NCBI GenBank assembly: GCA_006384855.1
Contig: VCJN01001046.1
Location: forward strand, 50,599-114,598
Direction of reading: 5' to 3'
Source of the DNA: Tetraselmis striata
Lineage: Eukaryota; Chlorophyta; Chlorodendrophyceae; Chlorodendrales; Chlorodendraceae
Length of the DNA stretch: 64,000 nucleotides
The translations under genes and the position numbers were made by a program. Below, piece by piece: positions 11,930 through 21,496 of this stretch. Numbering within the stretch: position 1 is the stretch's first letter; every line of letters starts with the position of its first letter. The notes under the pieces were generated by a model. That model was given only the letters and a program-made list of their open reading frames with translations. It did no database searches and was not told the origin of the DNA.

Positions 11930-13168
11930 ATGACCGTACAGCCGTCGCTGCAGTACGGTGTGCAGTACGGTGTGCAGTACGGTGTGCAGTACGGTGTGCA
12001 GTACGGTGTGCAATACCCGGGCCGCCTGTCCCACACTCGACGCGCGCGCTACCGGCTTGCGGCGCGCGCCGGCTCGGAGGCGCCCTGGTCGGCATCAATG
12101 GCGGCCGAGCTCCGGTCTTTGTTGGGGACCGACGACGTTGGTCAAGCGGCGCTCGGTTTGCTTACAGGTTCGCTGGCGGCCGGCACCTACCGCAACTACG
12201 ACAGCGGCATGCGCTCTTTCGCTACTTTCTGCGAGCAGGAAGGCTTACGCCCGCTGCAGGCTACTACCAGCACAATCGTCCGCTACACTGCCTGGCTAGG
12301 CTTGCAAGGTACCGTCGGCGCGGAGTCCCTTCAACAGTATTACTCGTCCATCAACAAGTACTTCCGCGACCATCAGCGCCAGCCTGTCGCCCTCGGCGAA
12401 ATAGTAGCCGACGCGCGCCGCGGCCTGGCTATCCAGCAAGAGCGTCTTGCGGCGGAAGACGTCCGCGTCGCCCTACCTGCGCCCGTGGCGGCTGACATCC
12501 TGAACACCGCGATTGGCTTTCGGCAGACATTGGCGTGGGAACCCGCTAATATTGCGGACATCCGCGCTTTCAGAGCCGCGCTCGCGACGATTACGGCGTA
12601 CGTCTTCCTGTGCCGAGCGGAGTCCGGCATTAGCTGCGAGACCGGTGATTTAGTGGTCGACCGGCCGTCCGGAAGCATTCTATTGTACGTCCGCAAACAG
12701 AAAGGCGACCAGCGTACGAGGGTTTCCGCGAAGCCCCTGATAACTCTGCCCATCGCCGCCGTTCCGGACTTCGCTGACCTGCTGGACTGGTACACCGTCA
12801 GTCGCGACGCCTACTGCCGCCGTTTCTACGGCGCCAGCCCGCCGCCCAAGTTCTGGAGCGTCTCCCCGCTGGAGTCTTCCGCCACTTGGTCGGTTTCAGC
12901 CACTCTTACCGAGTGGTTGCGGGAAGCCTACCTGGCGGCAGGCGCCCGACCTCCCACCGGTTTCAAGTGGACATCGCACAGTTTACGCAAGGGTGCCGCT
13001 TCCGCAGCAAGCTGCGTCGGCGTCCCTTTGCCGGCCATCAAGCACATGGGCGACTGGTCGAAGAACAGCGAGGTGGTCACCGGGAAGTACATCGACCCGA
13101 CCATGCGCCCGACTCCTGCGGCCTGGAGGTTCTTCGGTTGGCTCGTCCCCGTCCGGCCGCCGGCCTAA
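11930..13168 (+). CDS. Tyrosine recombinase of the PAT-like element
   Basis: 412 aa from ATG 11930, eight bases after the stop of the RT ORF; the same frame is open far upstream, so coupled translation is possible. The N-terminus contains five QYGV repeats from a 12-bp tandem repeat. A SAM-like core-binding region follows (LAAGTYRNYDSGMRSFATFC). The catalytic domain shows the Arg (FLCRAESGIS), Lys (YVRKQKGDQ), HxxR box (HSLRKGAASAA), His/Trp (IKHMGDWS) and the presumed nucleophile Tyr (VTGKYIDPT). All residues needed for tyrosine recombination are visible. It would integrate the circular DNA intermediate of the element. Confidence 0.9.
   Translation: MTVQPSLQYGVQYGVQYGVQYGVQYGVQYPGRLSHTRRARYRLAARAGSEAPWSASMAAELRSLLGTDDVGQAALGLLTGSLAAGTYRNYDSGMRSFATFCEQEGLRPLQATTSTIVRYTAWLGLQGTVGAESLQQYYSSINKYFRDHQRQPVALGEIVADARRGLAIQQERLAAEDVRVALPAPVAADILNTAIGFRQTLAWEPANIADIRAFRAALATITAYVFLCRAESGISCETGDLVVDRPSGSILLYVRKQKGDQRTRVSAKPLITLPIAAVPDFADLLDWYTVSRDAYCRRFYGASPPPKFWSVSPLESSATWSVSATLTEWLREAYLAAGARPPTGFKWTSHSLRKGAASAASCVGVPLPAIKHMGDWSKNSEVVTGKYIDPTMRPTPAAWRFFGWLVPVRPPA
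11951..12010 (+). repeat. 12-bp tandem repeat (CAGTACGGTGTG)x5 at the recombinase N-terminus
   Basis: Five perfect 12-bp units followed by a partial sixth. Because 12 is divisible by 3, the recombinase frame is preserved and reads (QYGV)5. Confidence 0.97.
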
Positions 13169-13199
13169 GCTTCCTGTGCTAGCCTTTGGCTTTCGTCTC

Positions 13200-13227
13200 T
13201 GGCAAACAGTGCCTCCTTGGGTAAATG
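13200..13227 (+). repeat. Split direct repeat B1 of the PAT-like element
   Basis: 28 bp starting TGGCAAACAGTGCC and ending GGGTAAATG, repeated exactly at 13498-13525 (B2). It directly abuts A2. Confidence 0.9.
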
Positions 13228-13402
13228 GTCAGATGTAGTCATCTAGAGGTTTACAGTACATTAGCTATGTTGTACTGCGCACGACCCCCGAGGTCGGCGC
13301 ACGGACTAAGGCCTGCCGGCCCGCACCAGCACTACGACCTGAGGGATCCACCCTCGGGCACAGGCACTCTCTGCTTTGCGCTCGCCTCAACCGGCTCGCG
13401 CA
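13226..13402 (+). repeat. Split direct repeat A2 of the PAT-like element
   Basis: 177 bp identical by eye to A1 (8616-8792), located between B1 and B2 as expected for PAT-type termini. Confidence 0.95.
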
Positions 13403-13497
13403 CCCACCCACCCTCAACCATCTTTTTGCGCTAGGAGACACCCAGGCCAAGCCTGTGGTTCTCGTCTTAGCCTCCAATGTAAGCGAGCTGACATTCT

Positions 13498-13525
13498 TGG
13501 CAAACAGTGCCTCCTTGGGTAAATG
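13498..13525 (+). repeat. Split direct repeat B2, right end of the PAT-like element
   Basis: Exact 28-bp copy of B1. The element is taken to end here. Confidence 0.88.
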
Positions 13526-14932
13526 TTGTATACTGGAAGCGCAGTGAGTCTGAGCGTGAGCAGTGAGTCTGTGCGCAGTGAGCGTGCGGCACGTGATGGT
13601 ACTCCTGCGCCTGCGTCGCGTCGCTCGTCGGCATGTGTTGCTATGACCCGGGTCATTGGCTGCAAGCGTCCTCGCCGCGGCTGATAGCCTACCCCGGGGC
13701 GGGGGTCCCTTTGGTCCCTGGCAGCTAAGTGACTTCGTGGTTCCCTTGGCTCCTTCTTGGTTCTTGGCTCCCTGTCCTCCTGCTCGACCTTGGTTTCAGG
13801 CTTATGTCTCTCTTTTGTTGGCAACCTTTCACAGTTTAAGTTAGTTCTGTTTGTTGTTCTGTTTGTAGTGCGCTTTTGTGAAAGCCCTTATGTACTAAAA
13901 AAAAAAGCAGTGAGTCTGACCACCCTTTGTGGAAAGGTATAGCGACTATACGCATCCTCCGAGCGCATGCGCGCATGCTGCACCCGCGCCGCCTCATCCT
14001 GCTGTAGGCGGCCAGTAAGAATTGATACCCTGTTTAGGACCGAAATCTGGCTCAAATCCGAGGGGGGGGGGGGGGGGGGGGTGTTGAAATTATGCTAGCC
14101 GGACAACATTATCGTAGCTAGTACATAAGCAGTGCTTCCCGGCCGTACACGTGTCATATCGTCGCGCGCGCACTACGCACCATCGTACTACAGGGGGCGG
14201 GAAAAAAAACTACAGGTACGAGAAGTTTATGAATACTTTAATATTCAAAAAGTACTTCACTCGTCGCGCGCTCAGCCGGTGGGCCGCAACGGCAGATGCA
14301 CCGTAGCAATGCGCTGCCACGGGGCAGATGCGCTGCACGACTCATTTCATTGCCAATAACCAGCCAAGAACCCAGCCAGCGCCGCCTTCGCTGGGTGACG
14401 GCTTGGATAGCCAGCTAGCGCGGCAGGGGTGGCTGACCCCAACCCCGACGACAACGATGTCTCGGTGAAGGTGGGCGTGACATGGGACGGCCAGCCGCTG
14501 GGCAGTAGGCCGCAACTACATCCCCTACCCGAAGATTGGCTGCTAAGGCACAAGTGCTACGAGCTGCTAGAGTGCGTCGAGTAAGCCCTAGACCCGCACA
14601 TATCGTTCGAGCTCGTAGACTCAGTGACTATGGTGGTATTGGAGCACAACGACTACGTGGCAGGGTCTGAACGGAGAAGGCGGCGGCTAGTGGGCAGCGC
14701 CGGAGCGAATCGCATGCTGCAGCGTAGAGTGTAGGCCGTAATGGAGTAGGCGCTCCACGTTCGATGTATAGGCACTTCATGTACACATTATGTAAGGATA
14801 ATGTCTAGGCACTTCATGTTCGATTGTAATAATGGTAGACCAATCACCTCTCTACTAGCGTAGCTCGGCATGTTGACACTACCCGGACAAGGGCGCATGT
14901 GGGAGCCGGTGCAACGGTAGGAGCATTTCGGC
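13526..14932. other. Non-coding or decayed region between two DIRS-order elements
   Basis: It contains repeated GCAGTGAGTCTG motifs (near 13538, 13559 and 13907), an 18-base G run near 14063-14081, and a possible decayed reading frame at 14429-14734 (listed separately). It may be remnants of the 5' half of the decayed element that follows. Confidence 0.45.
14429..14734 (+). pseudogene. Short decayed reading frame, not recognised
   Basis: About 101 codons in one frame with a single TAA at 14582-14584, ending at TAG 14732-14734. The translation has ordinary protein-like composition (for example VKVGVTWDGQPLG and LRHKCYELLECVE) rather than the Pro/Arg-rich look of the surrounding chance frames. 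No ATG opens it and no family was recognised. It could be the far upstream part of the decayed DIRS-order copy. Confidence 0.3.
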
Positions 14933-16080
14933 ATGGAGTTCGACTCTCATGATGGGATGATTCGGGCGCTGGAGCGCAAGCTCGAATCGCTCGTTGTGAC
15001 GGGCCTCGGCCTCGTCTGCCGAGCGAAACGAGACAGGCGATGGCTGCATGTACATGAGCTCGCGTCTCTAGCTGGCCGAACCCAGTTCCTCTTCCTCGCC
15101 ATCAAGCCGGTCCGATACTACCTCCGAGAGCTGCACCGCGAGTTCCGCACCGCACCAAGGACTCCCGGAGCGGGCGCGTCAGGCAGGATGGCGCATCATC
15201 TCCGGCGTGATCTCGAATGGTGGACCGCGGCTCCGACACACAAGAACGGCCGTTCCATATACAAGCCCGTTGAGACCGTAGACATGCACGTCGACAGCTC
15301 CAGCTACGGGTGGGGAGCCGTCCTCAACGAGATTACCGAGGGGCGCGGTACGACGACGACCGCGAGTGCACACCACCTACGAGGAGCTTCATGCTTTCCG
15401 GTGCGCCGTGCTCATCTTCCTCTCCGAACTGCGGTGTCAATAGGTACTGGTCCACGAGGACAACGTGGGGCTAGTCCACATCCTCGTCAACCTTACCTCC
15501 CGCTCTCCCGTGCTCATGCTAGAGCTACGGAAGTTGTGGTTCTTCCTCGACACCAACGACATCTCCATTCGCTCGCGCTACATCAAGACCACGGCAACAT
15601 CTAGCCAACCGCCTCTGCCACGAGATCGACTACGACGGCTAGCGATCAACCAACGCCACTTTAACCACCTCGACAACATCATGGGCCGCCACACCATCAA
15701 TCGCTTCGTTACGATGGAGAACGCGATGCTCCTGGTTACATCTCCCGCTCGCGCGACCGCTTTAGTGAGGCCACCGACAGCTTGAGCATTTCCGACGTCG
15801 CTTGGCGTCGCGAGCGCAACTGGTGCAATTACCCCCCCCCCCCTTCCCCCCACAAAGGCCTCATCGATGATATCGTCATCAAGAATCACACCTTCGGCAC
15901 GGTGGCCACCGGCATCGGGCCTTGCTTGCCGGACATCAGCTGGCACTAGCGCCTCTCGGAAAAATAATGCTAGTGGTCGTCTTCCCACGCTCCCCGGACC
16001 TCTTCGCGCTAGGCCGCCTGGGCGTGCCGACGGCGTCGGTCCTCCCAAGTGGCCAATGGTCGCCTTTTGGCTCCCACTAT
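14933..16080 (+). pseudogene. Decayed PAT/DIRS-like RT-RNase H-methyltransferase fragment
   Basis: The translation aligns, with several frameshifts and stops, to the intact element's 10.8-11.9 kb segment. Matches include HVHELASLAGRTQFLFLAIK, HHLRRDLEWW, YKPVETVDMHVDSSSYGWGA, LVNLTSRSPVLMLELRKLW and ERNWCNYPPP (relic of the NPPW box, now disturbed by a C run at 15831-15847). Divergence is much greater than between the repeats of the intact element, so this is an old insertion. No fingers or palm region and no terminal repeats were found. Confidence 0.85.
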
Positions 16081-16189
16081 ACGGGCCCAGTGCCTAGCCC
16101 CGACTTCCGAACCGCCCCTCGTATGCCCCTCGGGCTATCTGGCACCCTCACGCGTCGTGCTCTTAGATTGGCCTCGGCAAACTACACAT

Positions 16190-16650
16190 CCCCCCTCCCT
16201 CCTTTGAAATGGTTACTACCAGTAGTTGGAGTTTCCTTCCGCCTTGCACGCACAACGCGCGTTTGCTTGCGACAAGCTAAGACGTGGCGCGCATGAGGCG
16301 CGCGCAGCTACACATCCTAACAAGCACGGGCGTGGACCGCTGCACCGCGGACCCGCTACGGGACTTACATTAGACGTAGAAAACTGCCGTGACAAGAGCA
16401 CATGCATTCAACTCCAACACATCGCTGCGAGTCGACCCTACGCGAGGTAGTATTTTGTAAAAAGTAGCGGACTCTCTGTTGTCCCCATCTTCCATCTTTG
16501 CGCCCCGAAAATTATGAGGCGGCCCGCGTCCCTCCCTCCCTCCCCCATTTCGTGCTTTATGTTCTTGCGGGTTGCCGATAGGCTCTTGCCCCATAAAACA
16601 CGGTAACCCTAGCAAAGGTGCCTTTTCGGCAGACAATACAGCCCCCTCCC
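16190..16650. repeat. Dispersed repeat family R, degenerate copy 3
   Basis: GAAATGGTTACTACCAGTAG followed by a TTGGAGTTTCCTT-like block, and later GGTGCCTTTTCGGCAGACAAT, match landmarks of copies 1 and 2. The centre is diverged and partly replaced. Confidence 0.5.
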
Positions 16651-18585
16651 TTTAAAAACATTTAGAAAATATAGAAGATTTTGCGAACCGCGGTGCAAAT
16701 CTGACTCTTTTTAGTAGAACGAAGCAAACTCGGCTTTTGCAAATCAAGATGAAATCTGGTGCTGCGATTGTAGATTGCAAAGCAAGCGGGTGTAGTCGTA
16801 ATATATGCGGGTTCAAACCGGACTATATATGATAGATTGCAAAACATGGTGTAGTCGTGTAGATGGTCGGCGGCTTGAAGGGGTACTCCATATCTGGGGT
16901 CCGCATATCCGTCGTCCATAAGGGGTCCGCATATTTGTCGTCAGCTAGGGCGAACTTCATGTACGCGCGTAGTGCAAATAAATGGTCTTCGTGCGCACGT
17001 CAAGTAACCATCGGTAAAATCTCGTACCATCATCAATGCTGCAAATGTGTGCTAGACTGCTAGAGGACTTCCAAATGAAGGTTATGAAGCATTGATACGG
17101 TTTCTTTGCGCCGGTTTAATAGTTACCCGCAATTTGAATTATTTTGAATTGTCTGCCATTATCGGACAACCCAAGTTCAAATTGCAGTAGTTCACTCATA
17201 CCAACACTACAATTAGCGATATCCGGTAGATAAAATACAGCCCCTTAGGTGGCCTTTGGAGAGCCAGGATTAGCGGTGCCGTGACCTTTTCCATTGGGAG
17301 CTACAAGGTGGTGTTAACTAATAAATGTGCCTTGGCGCCCGCCGCCAGGCAATGGCCCACCATGAGCTGAGGATCCTCGGTGCGGCAGGCCCAGCGGCAC
17401 CACCCCCACCTCCACGTGCTTGGCGTTGGTAATCCCGCAGACCAGTGCCCGGCTGGGTGCGGCAGGGGGCTGAGCGGGGTGGCCGATTGCGGCGGGTCCT
17501 TGAATCATGCGACGACCGGGGAGCCCTACGCGGGGCTTTTCAAATAATACTCGCAGTTCCGGCAGCGCATGTTGGCGCCGCCAAGAAGCAGCCATGTACG
17601 GGGGCTGGTAAAAATCAATCCAGGTACGACCTCGGTCTTGCTTTTGCCTCTCCGAGATCCGCCTACATTGGGGGAATGGGGTGTGTACGACTCGGACGGG
17701 GGCAGCCTACTCGCGAGGGTTGTTCAAAATAAAACAGTGTTCTCGTACCTCGGGACGACTCGCGACCGACATGCAAAAGACCTGGCGTACCACCTCACTT
17801 GTATGTGTTCCACATGTGAATCACTCGAATCCCGGCCTACCCGTTCGGAACCACCCGGGCAACCTTCAGCCGCCCCGTGAGAACATGCGAGGGCGGCGAG
17901 CGCGAGGAGACGGAAGCCCGACACTTTAAGGCGGGGCAGGCGTTCGGGGGCGGAGAGGCCGCCGGGCATGGCAGCGACTGAGGGGCTAGGAGATAGAAGC
18001 CGGAGCGCCCTCAGGGAGTCGAAACCATCCAGCGGGAGGAGTCAGCTAGCGGCCAGCTCCGTCGGTCGTACCATGGATAGGCGGCTACAACGACGAGTCG
18101 CGCTGCGGAGACAAGCGGCGCGCGGGCGAGCATGACCGGCCTGCCGACCACGGAGCGACGACACGCGGACGGGGTGGGTGGGGGGGGGGGGGGGAGGGGA
18201 GTTGGTGCCCGCCTTCTCCCCCTTGGGGATCCTACCGCTAGAGCTCAGGCGGGCGAGATGGAGGTAGTATCGGCGGACCGCGGCCGACGCCAGCGGATCG
18301 CCACAGCCGGTGCGGTGGGGCGATCAACGCCGCGACCAGCATGATATTTTCAGCGATGGCGGCAGGTAGAGCCAAGACGCACTACGGCGACCGAAGATTG
18401 CGCGGTGCCGGTGCATTACCGATGTACAAGAAAGCCTTTCCGGGGGCGGGGCGAGTATTGTATTTGTAATCCCCGTATTGCCGATTAGCGGTAGTCACTC
18501 ACTCACTCGAACCGGCGACCGCCAGTAGTTATCCGGAACTGACACAGCTACTGATCACGTGATGGAAGGAGGCGGGGTTTGGAAA
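16651..18585. other. Intergenic region without a supported gene
   Basis: 16650-17290 is comparatively AT-rich, with a repeated GGGGTCCGCATAT motif near 16897 and 16921. On the minus strand near 17590-17540 a short frame contains MRCRNCEYY, a possible zinc-binding CxxC, but it meets a stop quickly. 18130-18360 is G-rich with a G run near 18178-18194. No gene family could be supported. Confidence 0.5.
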
Positions 18586-18589
18586 CGAA

Positions 18590-18725
18590 AAAGAATGGCG
18601 GAAAGCTTGAGCTGCAATTACACTATATGTGTTCCCTATGGTTAGAGATGGCATGCTCGAAGAACAACTCAGTCTAGGCGGTGGAGAGCAACATACTAGC
18701 ACGCTGTAATCAGTTTTAATTTCAA
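18590..18725 (+). mobile_element. 3' end fragment of the LINE-like family L
   Basis: The stretch from AGCTTGAGCTGCAATTACAC through GGCATGCTC...AAGAACAACTCAGT to the TTTTAATTTCAATG tail matches the 3' ends at 35165 and 39131. Only about 135 bp remain, as expected for a strongly 5'-truncated copy. Confidence 0.7.
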
Positions 18726-19029
18726 TGAATGTGCCCTATCAAAGTAAAGACATAACGTACGCTGATGGGCATTGGGACAGAGCGTGCCGTGCGTGCGATG
18801 CCATCATCGTCGCATACGTCACTGACTCATCTTCTCCGATACTTATGTGACAGTTCCAGTCCCATAGGACCTCTTCTGAGTTGGGCTATGACGTCGTTTG
18901 GCCATGACTTCTCATTTTCCCGCCAGCCCTTAACACAAGGTACAATACTGCATATTTGTACCAACTCCGGGCGAGCCCGCGCGCCTAATGGTACTGACAG
19001 TGTAATTCTCATGTGAAACGGTGGACCGT

Positions 19030-19040
19030 CCGACGACCGG
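19030..19040 (+). repeat. Left 11-bp target-site duplication (CCGACGACCGG)
   Basis: CCGACGACCGG here and at 19702-19712 flank the nested insertion. Copy B has this sequence once, uninterrupted, at the matching place near 35820-35830, so the pre-insertion state is known. Confidence 0.85.
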
Positions 19041-19701
19041 GAATTGAAATTGAATTAAACTGTTAGTCCGCTGCTCTCCGCCGCCCGGACCGTGTCGCGC
19101 TAAGGGCATGCCATCTCTAACCGTAGTAGGGACTACATATATATGTCTTACAGCTCCGGCTACCGGCCATCCTCTTCCGTTTCCATCCCCGTCTTCTTCC
19201 GTCGCAGCCTTGGGTTGCCCCTCATGTCTGCTATCTCTGATTTCGCGGCATCTCCGCCTTTCGCGCTCAGTTCATTATAGTATAGCCTGTTTTCGTTCTC
19301 CGTGTATTTGATATGCTATGTGCAACTTCGACCCGTTACTAGGGTAGGCATCTAGCTTGGGCGGCGCCATGTCGCCGTTCATTCCCATTGGTGGAGTATG
19401 TCCCGCACAGGAAGCGCGGGCGGATTGAGGGAGCCGAAGAGTCCCGCACGGCCCCGCGCCCCGTACATGGGTCTACGCCACAATATGAGGTGCCGTCTCA
19501 GGCCTGTGGTAGTTGTGGTCGCGATTGGGAGAGTACGTTGTGTGGCCTCAGGCCAATTGGGGTTTGCGAATGGTGCGCCGCCGGCGGGGCGCGGGTGGTT
19601 TGTGCGGGTGAGAGGGGCTCATAGGCCCTCTACATATGCATCAAATAATGTAGTCTTGTTCGTCTTCCATGTCACCGAATTCGGCGCCTGAGTCGTGGTC
19701 G
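19041..19701 (-). mobile_element. 5'-truncated LINE-like family L copy nested in copy C (minus orientation)
   Basis: Read on the minus strand, it matches the last several hundred bases of copy A (about 34500-35165) and ends in a CAATTTCAATT-like tail at 19041. It is flanked by the 11-bp duplication CCGACGACCGG. Truncation at the 5' end, a simple-repeat 3' tail and a target duplication of this size are hallmarks of target-primed reverse transcription. Confidence 0.8.
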
Positions 19702-19712
19702 CCGACGACCGG
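19702..19712 (+). repeat. Right 11-bp target-site duplication (CCGACGACCGG)
   Basis: Exact copy of 19030-19040, immediately followed by the continuation of copy C. Confidence 0.85.
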
Positions 19713-20033
19713 ACGGCCCACCACCAAGCCAACTGCCGGCTTGCGACCACGGCGGCGCGAAGATCGGGATCCTTATTAGGAGGACATCACTGCAGCCACC
19801 ATGGGCATCGACATACCCGAGGAGCAACCGGGGCCGGCACCTTTCTAGCCGCGCTGCGCGGCGGCAAAGTCATGCAACAGCCGGCGATCCGCACGATCGC
19901 CACTGCAAACAGTTTCGCGGGAACCCGACTCCCACCGGCTACACGCCGCCACCTTCGCGTACTGAAACGCCCATCCCACTTCCACTTAACCGGCCTCGCC
20001 CCCAGCACGGACGATGCCGCCCCACGGGTACAG

Positions 20034-20091
20034 GGGGCAATATCGAGTCAAAATGGGCACATTTACGGACTCGAAAATGTGCCCCCCACGT
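20034..20091. repeat. Hairpin-forming repeat, inverted copy at 29497-29555
   Basis: The 58 bp around TCGAGTCAAAATGGGCACAT recur in reverse complement at 29497-29555. The unit itself folds: GGGCACATT pairs with AATGTGCCC. Its neighbours differ at the two sites. Confidence 0.7.
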
Positions 20092-20505
20092 GATCGCTTA
20101 GACTCGTATATGTACCCACTTTTTGGGTATTACATTTCAGGTGCAATTTATAACTATACGAGAGTACTAACAATGACCATTCGCCGTGTCCTCTTCGCGC
20201 CCTCTCCTGCGTAAAGTACTACCCGCCTCAACCTAGGTGGTGGGGCTACTTCGCGCCATTTTGCGCGCCACGGTGGCCCACCCTGTTAAGGATTTCACTC
20301 CTCGCTGCTCGAAGCTCCAAGAGACCTGCTGCAGCGCCGCCGTTTTGGGAGCCATCTCCGCCAGACCCCGCTGGCAGTGGTTGAGATGCGGGCTTGGAGG
20401 ACCCGCCAGCCTAACGCGGCGCCGCTACGACCTGGTAGTAGCGGTCATCGACTGAGACGGGGGGGGGGGGGGGGGGGGGGGGGGTTAGAGACCCGGCTCG
20501 GCAGA

Positions 20506-20760
20506 TCAAGCAGGTGTTGGTGGACTTAATAAGCGTTGCTTCTTGATGTGTTGAATGCCGCGCCGCATCTCGTTGTCGTTGCGCCAGTCGCGCACGGTGC
20601 GAATCGAGTAGCCACAGTGTTTTACAGTCTTGCTCTGGCACTCCCCGAAGAGGGCAGAATCCACGGCAGCGTACCACCAATCTACGGAAAAGTCCGGCGC
20701 AACAGCCTGCAAGACAAGGTTCCACGACGCACGGGAGCCGGGTGTGGAAAAGCGTCTCAT
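20506..20760 (-). pseudogene. Family Y protein fragment (KTVKHCG module)
   Basis: A 84-codon frame reading ASWNLVLQAVAPDFSVDWWY, then LFGECQSKTVKHCGYSIRTV and NDNEMRRGIQHIKKQRLL. The second half is clearly homologous to the frame at 28402-28178 (TQCSAKTVKHCGYSIRSVRE). The tryptophan-rich front part is also repeated, in diverged form, in the tandem units upstream. The spaced Cys/His residues could bind zinc. The function is unknown. Confidence 0.5.
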
Positions 20761-20890
20761 CGTTACAAGAGCTAGGAGCGACAGTACACGGGTTTTTACG
20801 CGAGATGCGGGCGTTCACCTGCCCCCGCTGCCGAGATGCGGTACCCCCACCGTCACGGTTGAATCTCTCCACCCTATGCATCTCTTGCTC

Positions 20891-20936
20891 GTCAGTCTTG
20901 CCAGCGGTGGCCTCAGCCACAGCTGGCAAGACTGAC
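20891..20936. repeat. Inverted repeat (hairpin) in family Y, first unit
   Basis: GTCAGTCTTGCCAGC and its exact complement flank a 16-base centre that itself pairs partly (GTGGC/GCCAC). Confidence 0.85.
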
Positions 20937-21450
20937 GCGAGCCTCCGGGTTCCAGTGCCGCATCTCTCTCGGCGCAACCGTCTGTACGACATGGTCCCAC
21001 GACGCACAGAAGTCGGGTTTGGAAAAGCGTCTCGTCGTTACAAGAGCTAGGAGCGACAGTACACGGGTTTTTACGCGAGATGCGGGCGTTCACCTGCTCT
21101 TGCTGCCGAGATGCGGGTAATCTCACCCTCACGGTAAATCTCTCCACCCTTTGCATCTCTTGCTCGTCAGTCTTGCCAGCGGTGGCCGGAGGCAAGACTG
21201 GCGCGAGGATGTACTTGTCGTCCCCAATGTGGGCCTCCGGGTTCCAGTGCCGCATCTCTCTCGGCGCAACCGTCTGTAAGACATGGTTCCACGACGCACA
21301 GAAGTCGGGTTTGGAAAAGCGTCTCGTCGTTACAAGAGCTAGGAGCGACAGTACACGGGTTTTTACGCGAGAGGTGCGGGCGTTCACCTGCGGAGATGCG
21401 GTACCCCCACCGTCACGGTAAAATCTCTCCACCCTATGTATCTCTTGCTC

Positions 21451-21496
21451 GTCAGTCTTGCCAGCGGTGGCCTCACCCACCGCTGGCAAGACTGAC
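21451..21496. repeat. Inverted repeat (20-bp perfect stem) in family Y, third unit
   Basis: GTCAGTCTTGCCAGCGGTGG pairs perfectly with 21477-21496 around a six-base loop. In the second unit the second arm is missing, so the hairpin is not in every unit. Confidence 0.9.

Larger units (their letters stand above)
8616..13525 (+). mobile_element. PAT-like DIRS-order (tyrosine recombinase) retrotransposon, nearly complete
   Basis: The element has the split-direct-repeat architecture of PAT/Ngaro-type elements. Repeat A1 (8616-8792) is on the left; on the right B1 (13200-13227), A2 (13226-13402) and B2 (13498-13525) follow, giving A1-ORFs-B1A2-B2. A1 and A2 are 177 bp and appear identical; B1 and B2 share 28 bp. 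Inside are a gag-like ORF, an RT/RNase H/adenine-methyltransferase-like ORF and a tyrosine recombinase ORF, all on the plus strand. The methyltransferase-like module and split repeats together fit the PAT group better than Ngaro. Such elements integrate through the recombinase, without an integrase and typically without target duplications; none was seen. The identity of A1 and A2 suggests recent activity, but the RT ORF has one in-frame stop. Confidence 0.9.
18906..20030 (+). mobile_element. LINE-like family L, copy C (5' part, interrupted by a nested insertion)
   Basis: It begins GACTTCTCATTTTCC, like copy B at 35698, and follows copy B through GAAACGGTGGACCGTCC to the first ORF (shared FLAALRGG and QQPAI). 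The similarity stops near 20030. A 661-bp insertion (19041-19701) splits it. Its reading frame after the insertion (19695-20093) encodes the same N-terminal block as copy B, in one frame. Confidence 0.75.

Noticed and set aside
9947-11930. Upstream extension of the recombinase frame to a 1073-codon ORF
   Set aside because: The part before 11930 is the shadow of the RT ORF in another frame (Pro/Arg-rich, no motifs). The recombinase domain begins after ATG 11930.
15867-16296. ORFs downstream of the NPPW relic taken as a separate gene
   Set aside because: They are out-of-frame continuations of the decayed DIRS-order element followed by family R sequence.
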